A program made the translations under genes and the position numbers. The notes under the pieces were generated by a model. That model saw only the letters and a program-made list of their open reading frames with translations. It was not told where the DNA came from and searched no databases. Below, one piece after another: positions 57,918 through 64,000 of a stretch of 64,000 bases of DNA. Within the stretch, counting starts at the first letter, position 1; each line of letters begins with the position of its first letter. The stretch comes from Kineosporia succinea (GTDB taxonomy: Bacteria > Actinomycetota > Actinomycetes > Actinomycetales > Kineosporiaceae), in the NCBI RefSeq assembly GCF_030811555.1, contig NZ_JAUSQZ010000001.1:5887241-5951240 (forward strand), written 5' to 3'.

Positions 57918-58646
57918 ATGACGGATCGGGTCGCGATCGTCACCGGGGGTTCCGGTGGCATCGGGCGGGCGGTGAGCGAGCGCCTGGCCGCCGACGGAAT
58001 CAGTGTGCTGGTGACCTTTTCCGGCGGTTCACAGCGTGCGGACGACGTGGTCACGGCGATCACGGACGCGGGCGGGCGCGCCGTGGCGGCCCGGGCGGAC
58101 GTGGCCGAGCCGGCCGAGGTGAACGCGCTTCTCGATGTTGCCGAGGCCGAGTTCGGTGGTGTGGACGTGGTGGTGAACACCGCGGGGATCATGCGGCTGT
58201 CGCCGCTGGCACAGCTGTCGCTCGATGACCTGGACGCCATGTACCGGGTCAACGTCCGGGGCACGTTCGTGGTGAGTCAGGCTGCGGTGCAGCGTCTCCG
58301 GAGCGGTGGGGCACTGATCAACTTCTCGTCGTCGGTGGTGAAGCTGGCCCTGCCGACGTACTCGGCGTACGTGGCGGGCAAGGCCGCGGTGGACGGGATC
58401 ACGCGGATCCTGGCGCAGGAGGTCCGGGGCCGCGACATCACCGTGAACGCGGTGGCGCCGGGCCCGACGGCCACCCCGCTGTTCCTCGACGGCAAGCCGA
58501 CGGAGGTGGTCGAGCACCTGGCCGCCCAGGCGCCGCTGGAGCGCCTGGGGGAGCCGAAGGACATCGCCGAGGCCGTGTCGTTCCTGGCCGGACCGGCGCG
58601 GTGGGTCAACGGGCAGGTCGTCTACGTGAACGGAGGGATCGTCTGA
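57918..58646 (+). CDS. SDR family oxidoreductase
   Basis: 242 residues. TGGSGGIG (cofactor), NTAG, catalytic SerTyrxxxLys (SSSVVK, YVAGK) and a C-terminal GQVVYVNGGIV end typical of FabG-like enzymes. Next gene starts at its stop (TGATG). Confidence 0.85.
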   Translation: MTDRVAIVTGGSGGIGRAVSERLAADGISVLVTFSGGSQRADDVVTAITDAGGRAVAARADVAEPAEVNALLDVAEAEFGGVDVVVNTAGIMRLSPLAQLSLDDLDAMYRVNVRGTFVVSQAAVQRLRSGGALINFSSSVVKLALPTYSAYVAGKAAVDGITRILAQEVRGRDITVNAVAPGPTATPLFLDGKPTEVVEHLAAQAPLERLGEPKDIAEAVSFLAGPARWVNGQVVYVNGGIV

Positions 58647-59518
58647 TGGGTGTCGTCATCGTGACCGGGGCCTCGAGCGGTTTCGGGGCCATGACCGCGC
58701 AAGCGCTGGTGGAGGCCGGGCACACGGTCTACGCCGGGATGCGTGGCCTCTCCGGTCGTAACGTCACGTCGGCAGCCGATTTCGAGAAGCTGGCGCAAGG
58801 CGCGCGGGCGGTCGAGCTGGACGTGTCGTCACAGGAGTCGGTCGACGCGGCGGTGGCCCGGGTGATGTCGGAGGCGGGCCGGGTCGACGTGGTGGTGCAC
58901 AACGCCGGGCACATGACGCTGGGCCCGGCCGAGGCGTTCACGGTCGAGCAGGTGGCCTCGATCTACGACACGAACGTGCTGTCAACACACCGCCTGAACC
59001 GGGCCGTGCTGCCGGTGTTCCGCGGTCAGCGTGACGGTCTGCTGGTCTGGGTCGGCTCGACGAGTGCGCGCGGGGGCACGCCGCCCTACCTGGGGCCGTA
59101 CTTCGCGGCCAAGGCGGCGGAAGATGCACTGGCCGTGAGTATCGCGGCTGAGGTCTCGCGGTTCGGGATCGACTCGGTGATCGTGGTGCCGGGCTCCTTC
59201 ACCTCCGGCACGAACCACTACGCCCACGCCGGCACGCCCGACGACGCCGAGGTGGCCGGGGTGTACGAGGCGGAGTACGGCGAGGACGTCCAGAAGCTGC
59301 TGGCCCGTCAGGCGCAGGAGTCGCCGGCCGACGCCGACCCGGGCGAGGTGGCCCGCGAGATCGTCCGCGTGGTGGGTCTTCCCAAGGGACAGAGGCCGTT
59401 CCGGCTGTACGTCGACCCGGCGCAGGACGGGGCCGAGGAGATCTTCCGTATCGGCGACCGGGTGCGGCGCGACTTCTACCGCAACCTCGGGTTCGGTGAC
59501 CTGCTGAAGCCGGTGTGA
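58646..59518 (+). CDS. SDR family oxidoreductase
   Basis: 290 residues. TGASSGFG, HNAG, SerTyrxxxLys (STSARGGTPPYLGPYFAAK). Longer C-terminal part than the upstream SDR. GGAGGG site before ATG. Coupled to the SDR before it. Confidence 0.85.
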   Translation: MGVVIVTGASSGFGAMTAQALVEAGHTVYAGMRGLSGRNVTSAADFEKLAQGARAVELDVSSQESVDAAVARVMSEAGRVDVVVHNAGHMTLGPAEAFTVEQVASIYDTNVLSTHRLNRAVLPVFRGQRDGLLVWVGSTSARGGTPPYLGPYFAAKAAEDALAVSIAAEVSRFGIDSVIVVPGSFTSGTNHYAHAGTPDDAEVAGVYEAEYGEDVQKLLARQAQESPADADPGEVAREIVRVVGLPKGQRPFRLYVDPAQDGAEEIFRIGDRVRRDFYRNLGFGDLLKPV

Positions 59519-59588
59519 CCGTACGCCGGGGCGGTCCCGGGTCCTCGAGGGTCCGGGGCCGCCCGTTGCCGGACCGCCAGAGCGGCGC

Positions 59589-60152
59589 CTACCGCACCCG
59601 GGGGCGGCGCTCCCGGTCGCCCGACAGGCGCAGCACCACCTGGCAGTCCAGGTCGTCACGGCCTCCGGCACCCCGCAGCGCCCGGCTGACCTCGGCACAC
59701 CCGGCAGCGACGGCCTCCAGGTCCGCGTCGGCCCCGACCGAGGCCCGGATGCGGGCCGTGAAGCGCCCTCGCTCGCGGAAGAGCCGGCCGTGGGCCGAGT
59801 GGGCGCCGGTGCGGGCGGCCAGGGCCTGGGCTCCGGCCCGGGCCAGGGGACCGGTCTCGGCGCAGAGCCGCCCGGACGGGCCGCTGCCGGCCAGCGGGAT
59901 CCGCCCGGCGCCCGGGGCCGGGCGGTGGGCGAACACCCCGCGCAGGGCGAGCAGGAGGAGCAGGACCCCGGCCGCGCCGAGGGCCCAGGGCCACCAGGTC
60001 TCGGCGGTGGTCTCGCGCAGCCGGCCGAGGTCGATCGTTCCCCGCAGGTCCGGCACGCGCCGGGTGCCCCAGGCAGCGATGGTGACGCCCCCGGCCACCA
60101 GGACGAGGGCCACGACGGCGGTCACGACCCGGTCGAGCGCGGAGCGGGTCAT
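59589..60152 (-). CDS. AmaP-like envelope stress membrane protein
   Basis: 187 residues. Two N-terminal helices (VVTAVVALVLVAGGVTIAAW, ALGAAGVLLLLLAL) and a soluble Asp23-like C-terminal domain match AmaP, which anchors Asp23/Gls24 proteins to the membrane. It is the last gene of the Asp23 operon. Confidence 0.7.
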   Translation of the reverse strand: MTRSALDRVVTAVVALVLVAGGVTIAAWGTRRVPDLRGTIDLGRLRETTAETWWPWALGAAGVLLLLLALRGVFAHRPAPGAGRIPLAGSGPSGRLCAETGPLARAGAQALAARTGAHSAHGRLFRERGRFTARIRASVGADADLEAVAAGCAEVSRALRGAGGRDDLDCQVVLRLSGDRERRPRVR

Positions 60153-60691
60153 CGGGAACCACCGGCCCGGGTCGAGATCCGCAGCCGGGGCGGCGAGGCG
60201 AGCACCCGCAGACGCTCCTCGACCGCCGAGCGGACGGCCGTCTCGACGGGCTCCCGGGGCTGCCCGGGGTCCACGACGACGGTGAGCCTGAGCGCGGAAC
60301 GGCGGTGGCGGGCCCGGGCGGCCGTCACCCCGGCGACGTCCCGTGCCGACCGGGCGGCCAGCCGCCCGACGTCCCGGCGGCGCAGGAAGACGCCCTCGGC
60401 GCGGGCGAGGGCGAGCCCGGCCCGAGGACGGGGACGCAACGCCACGACGAGGAGCACCAGACCGGCCACGACCACGGCCGCTCCGGCCGGTACCGCCCAG
60501 GTCTGCGGGCCCAGACCGTCGAGCCCCTCGAGCACAGTGCCGGTCCAGGTGGTGCCGGTCAGGACGCCGGCCTGGACCAGGCTGTCGCGGACCGCGACCA
60601 CGCCGACGGCCCCGAGGAGCAGCGCAAGCAAGGTCGCGGTGGCCTCCAGGGCGCCGGTCGCGGCCGGGGCCCGGTTCGTCGATGCGGTCAT
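60149..60691 (-). CDS. DUF6286-type membrane protein
   Basis: 180 residues. Two membrane segments (LEATATLLALLLGAVGVVAV, AGAAVVVAGLVLLVVAL) and a C-terminal beta-alpha domain ending REPVETAVRSAVEERLRVL, as in actinobacterial DUF6286. Coupled by 4-base overlaps. Confidence 0.7.
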   Translation of the reverse strand: MTASTNRAPAATGALEATATLLALLLGAVGVVAVRDSLVQAGVLTGTTWTGTVLEGLDGLGPQTWAVPAGAAVVVAGLVLLVVALRPRPRAGLALARAEGVFLRRRDVGRLAARSARDVAGVTAARARHRRSALRLTVVVDPGQPREPVETAVRSAVEERLRVLASPPRLRISTRAGGSR

Positions 60692-61095
60692 CGGACCCTC
60701 CGGTCCTCGTCGTCCGGGGTCCCGGACTCGAACACGACGCGGGAGACGATGACGTCCACCGCCTCGACGGGCAGATCGAGCAGGGTCTGCACCTGGCGGC
60801 TCACGTGATTGCGCACGGCGCGGGCGACCTCGGGCAGCGAGGCGGGCCAGGCGACGGCGATGAGCACCCGGACGCGGACCCGGCGCCCGTTCCTGCGCAC
60901 GTCGGCCCGGGGCAGAGCGCCCGCGACCGGGTGCCGGAGGGACGAGCGGGACGAGATCACCGACGCGATGTCCGCGGCGGCGCGAGCGGCGGTCTTCTCG
61001 ATCACCCGGTCGGCGATGGTGAGGTGACCGCGCCCGGCGGAATCCGGCCGGGGTGCGGCCGGGGTGACCGGCCGCTGCAGCGTCGTCTCAGTCAC
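60688..61095 (-). CDS. Asp23/Gls24 family envelope stress protein
   Basis: 135 residues from GTG 61095. ADRVIEKTAARAAADIASV and VRVRVLIAVAWPASLPEVARAVRNHVSRQVQTLLDLPVEAVDVIV fit Asp23/Gls24. Part of the envelope stress operon. Confidence 0.8.
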   Translation of the reverse strand: MTETTLQRPVTPAAPRPDSAGRGHLTIADRVIEKTAARAAADIASVISSRSSLRHPVAGALPRADVRRNGRRVRVRVLIAVAWPASLPEVARAVRNHVSRQVQTLLDLPVEAVDVIVSRVVFESGTPDDEDRRVR

Positions 61096-61267
61096 GACGA
61101 CGCCCCGGCAGGAGCTGGTTCAGGTCGAATTCGCGGTCGTACTGCCCGCCGACCAGGTAGCCGGCGACACCGAGGACCACCGCGATGAGGAATCCCCAGA
61201 AGCCGCCCGTGGCCGCTGCCACTCCGAGCAGCAGGCCGGCGAGCAGACCGATCGTCGAGGTAGCCAT
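61088..61267 (-). CDS. Small membrane protein of Asp23 operon (DUF2273-like)
   Basis: 59 residues from ATG 61267. Two helices (IGLLAGLLLGVAAATGGFWGFLIAVVLGVAGYLVGG) with a charged end, like the small DUF2273 proteins that accompany Asp23 and AmaP. Ends 8 bases inside the Asp23 gene. Confidence 0.75.
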   Translation of the reverse strand: MATSTIGLLAGLLLGVAAATGGFWGFLIAVVLGVAGYLVGGQYDREFDLNQLLPGRRRD

Positions 61268-61292
61268 GTCTTCTCCTTGTCAGGACGTGCTG

Positions 61293-61646
61293 TCACAGCT
61301 CGAAGTAGCGCCGGGAGCCCGGCAGGCGCCTTGGCAGGACGGTTCTCAGACGCCGGCCGGCCCGGCGGGCCCGGGCGGTGACCCGGGCCCGGAAGGTCGT
61401 GTGCAGGACGAGGGCCGTCCGGGGCGGCTCGCCGTCGTGCCGGGCGAGCTCGGCCCGCAGACGCAGGTACGTCTGCGGGTCACCGCCCCGGTCGGGATGG
61501 TGCTGCCAGGCCAGACGCCGTTCCCGGCGGCGCCGGTCCCGGCCGTCGTCCCGGTCATTCCCGTCTTTGCGGGGCCCGGCACGGTTGCGGTTCCCGTTGC
61601 CCTCGCGGGCCCACCCGGGGTCGCGGTCACGGGAGCCGTCCGTCAC
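61293..61646 (-). CDS. Basic low-complexity protein of Asp23 operon
   Basis: 117 residues from GTG 61646, rich in Arg, Asp and Gly at the start (RDRDPGWAREGNGNRNRAG), probably disordered. No known family. Confidence 0.5.
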   Translation of the reverse strand: MTDGSRDRDPGWAREGNGNRNRAGPRKDGNDRDDGRDRRRRERRLAWQHHPDRGGDPQTYLRLRAELARHDGEPPRTALVLHTTFRARVTARARRAGRRLRTVLPRRLPGSRRYFEL

Positions 61647-61986
61647 GTCCGCCCCCTGTCCCCTCCGAGCCGGGGGTGGACGTGACGACGTCCTCGACCA
61701 CGACGTCCTCGACCACGACGTCCTCGACCACGACGTCCACCCGGGTGCTCCCGATCCCCGGGACCCCGGCCGCCGCGGCGCGGACCGCGTCGGCGGTGGC
61801 CAGGATCGGCGCCGAGGCCAGGAGCACGACGTGGACCCGGGTGACCTCCGGCCGGACCTGGATCCCGAGCACCCGGCGCCCGGGCAGGTACGTGGCGATC
61901 TCGCCGGGGCCGGGCCCGGGGTGCAGGCCGGCCACCCCGGGCACGGCCCGGACCACGTCGGCGAGGAGCTCGCTGGCCTCGGTCAC
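61627..61986 (-). CDS. Asp23-like short protein with VEDVV repeats
   Basis: 119 residues. The core (VTRVHVVLLASAPILATADAVRAAAAGVPGIGSTRVDVVV) resembles Asp23-type domains. The C-terminus has three copies of VEDVV from a 15-bp DNA repeat, then a Gly-rich tail. Confidence 0.6.
   Translation of the reverse strand: MTEASELLADVVRAVPGVAGLHPGPGPGEIATYLPGRRVLGIQVRPEVTRVHVVLLASAPILATADAVRAAAAGVPGIGSTRVDVVVEDVVVEDVVVEDVVTSTPGSEGTGGGRDGRLP
61687..61740. repeat. 15-bp tandem repeat inside a coding region
   Basis: GACGTCCTCGACCAC occurs three times in a row (61687-61731), followed by a partial copy. It encodes the VEDVV repeats and could vary in number. Confidence 0.85.
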
Positions 61987-61990
61987 CGGG

Positions 61991-62473
61991 TCACTGCACC
62001 CGGGAGACGGCGGGAGTGTCCTGGTCGTCGTCGTCCTGCGGGAGGTAGATGTCCTGCACCTCGATGTTGACCTCGGTGACGTGCAGGCCGGTCATTCCCT
62101 CGAGGGAGCCGATGACGTTGCGGCGGATACCACCGGCGAGGTCCGCGATGGACACGCCGTACTCCGCGACCAGCTGGATGTCGACGGCGGCCTCCCGTTC
62201 GCCGACCTCCACGGAGACGCCCTGCGAGTGGTTGGTACGGCTGCCGGGGATGCGCTCGCGCAGGGCGCCGACGGCCCGGGCGGCCCCGCCGCCGAGGGAG
62301 TGCACGCCCGAGACCTCGCGGGCGGCGATGCCGGCGATCTTGGCGACCACCGTGTCGGCGATGGAGGTCCGGCCCTGCTTGGTCACCAGCGCGGTCTCGG
62401 TGGACACACCGGGCGTGGTGCCGGAGGTGCTGGACGGGCTGTTGTTCGAGCTGCTCTCAAGGGTCTGAGCCAT
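61991..62473 (-). CDS. Asp23/Gls24 family envelope stress protein
   Basis: 160 residues from ATG 62473; GTG 62476 is possible. AKIAGIAAREVSGVHSLGGG, VDIQLVAEYGVSIADLAGGIRRNVI and TGLHVTEVNIEVQDI are clear Asp23/Gls24 motifs. First gene of the envelope stress operon, divergent from an ECF sigma factor. Confidence 0.85.
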   Translation of the reverse strand: MAQTLESSSNNSPSSTSGTTPGVSTETALVTKQGRTSIADTVVAKIAGIAAREVSGVHSLGGGAARAVGALRERIPGSRTNHSQGVSVEVGEREAAVDIQLVAEYGVSIADLAGGIRRNVIGSLEGMTGLHVTEVNIEVQDIYLPQDDDDQDTPAVSRVQ

Positions 62474-62715
62474 CACGAAAGTCCTTTCTGGACGCCGGAT
62501 CGACCGGTGAGTGGGTAGCCGGTCGCACTGTGACGGTGCTGAACGGTTGGACGCCCCGGGCGCCGGATCGTCACGCCCGCAACGATGTGACGGGTGTCAC
62601 ATTCACCTCTGGGCGTGAGTGCTGTTGCGGCACCCCGCCGGGCCGGGTACCCCTGATGGGGCTGGGAAAACGGGGCGCCAGGGCCAGCGATAGGCCTTGT
62701 CGCGAAGGACCCGCA

Positions 62716-63354
62716 ATGCACGTGCAGGACATGGACGGCTCGTCGCCCGACCTACCTCCCGGGACCTCCGGGCGGATCCGGAACTCCCGGGCGGCAGTCT
62801 CTTTCGAGGAGCGGGCGGACGACGCCGAGCTGGCCCGGCGGGCCGGGCTGGGGGATCGGGAGGCGTTCGCCGAGATCTTCCGGCGCCACGGGCCGGCGCT
62901 GTTCCGTTACGCCCTGGGGATGCTCGAGGGGAACGCGGCCGACGCCGAGGATGCGGTGCAGAACGCCTGGACCCGGGTCTGGCTGCGGATCGGGACCTTT
63001 CGGGGTGAGGCCCGGCTGCGGACCTGGCTGTTCGCCATCGCCGCGCGCGAGGTGCTGAACCAGCGCCGAAGACGGCGGCCCGTGCCCGTCGGGGACGACC
63101 TGCTGATCGCCGTCGCGGCCCCGCTCGACCAGGAGCCGGAGGCACACCTGGACCATGAACAGTTGCGTCAGGCACTTACCCTGGCACTGACCGAACTGCC
63201 GTGGCGTCAGCGGGAGAGCTGGATCCTGCGGGAGATGGAAGGGCTCTCGTACGACGACATCGCGGGGATCCTCGGCACCACGCCCACCGTCGTGCGGGGC
63301 CAGTTGCACCGGGCCCGCACCAGCCTCGCCGCCAGAATGGAGAAGTGGAGATGA
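62716..63354 (+). CDS. ECF RNA polymerase sigma factor
   Basis: 212 residues. Region 2 (FAEIFRRHGPALFRYALGMLEGNAADAEDAVQNAWTRVWLRIGTFRGEARLRTWLFAIA) and region 4 (ALTELPWRQRESWILREMEGLSYDDIAGILGTTPTVVRGQLHRARTSLA) are complete. It may direct the Asp23 operon nearby. ATGA overlap with the next gene. Confidence 0.9.
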   Translation: MHVQDMDGSSPDLPPGTSGRIRNSRAAVSFEERADDAELARRAGLGDREAFAEIFRRHGPALFRYALGMLEGNAADAEDAVQNAWTRVWLRIGTFRGEARLRTWLFAIAAREVLNQRRRRRPVPVGDDLLIAVAAPLDQEPEAHLDHEQLRQALTLALTELPWRQRESWILREMEGLSYDDIAGILGTTPTVVRGQLHRARTSLAARMEKWR

Positions 63355-63818
63355 TCCCCCGCGAGGTCAGCCCCTCCCGATCGCGAGAGATGCGCGCCGC
63401 CGTGCAGGCCTTCCGGGAGGTCGCGGACGCCCGGTGGGCCGCGGCGTCCCCCCGCGTCCTGCGCCGTTCGCTGAGCGTGCCGCGCCGGTCCCGGCTGGTG
63501 CGGGCGCAGGCTCCGTCCGGGCCGGTGGGCATCCGTGAGCACGTCGTGTCCGCGCACCTGGCCGCCGCCCCGGCCGTCGAGGGGGTCACGGTCGTCGGGA
63601 TACACCTGGACATCGATGACGACGACACCCTGACCGCGGTGCGCGTGGAGGTGGCCGTCGCCTTCGGCACCGTGGTGCGGCCCGCCGCCGACCGGGTCCG
63701 GGCCGAGACGAAGGAGCGGCTGCAGCGCCTTCTCGGCGCCGCGGCCGGCGACTGCGCGGAGCCGCACGTGCACATCGGTGACGTGACCGGAGGGCCCTCG
63801 CCGGAGGGCACTGCCTGA
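63351..63818 (+). CDS. Asp23/Gls24-like protein coupled to ECF sigma
   Basis: 155 residues. A basic N-terminal region and a C-terminal Asp23-like fold (VRVEVAVAFGTVVRPAADRVRAETKERLQRLL). Overlap with the sigma gene suggests an accessory or regulator role. Confidence 0.65.
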   Translation: MIPREVSPSRSREMRAAVQAFREVADARWAAASPRVLRRSLSVPRRSRLVRAQAPSGPVGIREHVVSAHLAAAPAVEGVTVVGIHLDIDDDDTLTAVRVEVAVAFGTVVRPAADRVRAETKERLQRLLGAAAGDCAEPHVHIGDVTGGPSPEGTA

Positions 63819-63830
63819 GCGAGGGCCGTC

Positions 63831-63850
63831 CCCTCCCCGGCCGGGGAGGG
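63831..63850. terminator. Palindromic terminator between convergent genes
   Basis: CCCTCCCCGG (63831-63840) is followed directly by its inverse CCGGGGAGGG (63841-63850). No T-run; it may act on both strands. Confidence 0.55.
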
Positions 63851-63851
63851 A

Positions 63852-64000
63852 TCAGCCGGTCATGGCCTCGGTGAGCCGATCGAGCAGGCCGGGGAGTTGC
63901 GCCAGGGTCTGCCGCTCGGAGGGGGTCAGCGCGGTGGTGATCGCGGCGCTGATCCGATGGTGACGGGCCTGCTGATCGGCGTCGAGTGCGGCCTGCCCGT
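63852..64000 (-). CDS. C-terminal part of MarR-like regulator (5' end outside window)
   Basis: 49 codons up to the stop at 63852. The reading ISAAITTALTPSERQTLAQLPGLLDRLTEA is the final helix typical of MarR family regulators. The HTH lies outside the window. Confidence 0.5.
   Translation of the reverse strand, partial: GQAALDADQQARHHRISAAITTALTPSERQTLAQLPGLLDRLTEAMTG

Noticed and set aside
61687-61740. Short tandem repeats as CRISPR or IS end
   Set aside because: Units are contiguous 15-mers inside a coding frame, with no spacers and no transposase.

Overview
The window is high-GC actinobacterial DNA. It shows many GTG/TTG starts, ATGA/GTGA-coupled genes, SsgA-like, SAV_6107-type HEPN and DUF6504-type proteins, and paired ECF-sigma/Asp23 genes. 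A filamentous actinomycete of the Kineosporia/Streptomyces kind is the best guess; nothing in the window fixes the genus.

Bases 1 to about 48,655 are one prophage, whose left end lies outside the window. The virion genes lie on the minus strand and read right to left. An early cassette (46.9-45.1 kb: DNA-binding and zinc-ribbon proteins) is followed by a CAU tRNA, an M15 endolysin, a lysis and membrane-protein cluster with an r1t-type holin, an HNH endonuclease, the small and large terminase, portal, scaffold, a very small Prp-type cysteine protease, major capsid, connectors, tail terminator, tail sheath, tail tube, frameshifted tail chaperones, tape measure, LysM protein, hub/NlpC-P60, gpV/gp25/gpJ/gpI-type baseplate proteins, a collagen-like fibre and three SGNH-hydrolase tail proteins (14.3 kb). 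Sheath and baseplate mean a contractile tail. The integrase (47.4-48.6 kb, plus strand) lies at the right end and abuts a host MFS transporter gene that lacks its first codons, so attR lies there.

The left 14 kb carries mostly small accessory genes. They include a secreted protein with a conserved RNA leader, a divergent HTH regulator with an operator cluster, a 15-gene operon of small proteins (2.2-6.0 kb), an antirepressor that has lost its N-terminus, a divergent pair of secreted-protein genes, and a coupled cassette that starts near an SsgA-like protein and ends after a GNAT acetyltransferase. I see no phage repressor or replication module, so these are either left of the window or lost.

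Bases 48.66-64 kb are host chromosome. They hold the truncated MFS exporter, YciI and TetR genes divergent from a gamma-resorcylate-decarboxylase-type amidohydrolase, a PAS/GAF sensor, a PGPGW membrane protein, an XRE regulator, a Gfo/Idh/MocA oxidoreductase, a DUF6924-like protein, an AraC regulator with two coupled SDR oxidoreductases, an Asp23/Gls24-AmaP envelope-stress operon, and a divergent ECF sigma factor with a coupled Asp23-like gene. The last bases hold the end of a MarR-like gene.

The most interesting item is the phage Prp-type protease. It sits between scaffold and capsid genes, and both of those proteins carry the same short motif near the N-terminus, which suggests a self-contained capsid-processing system.
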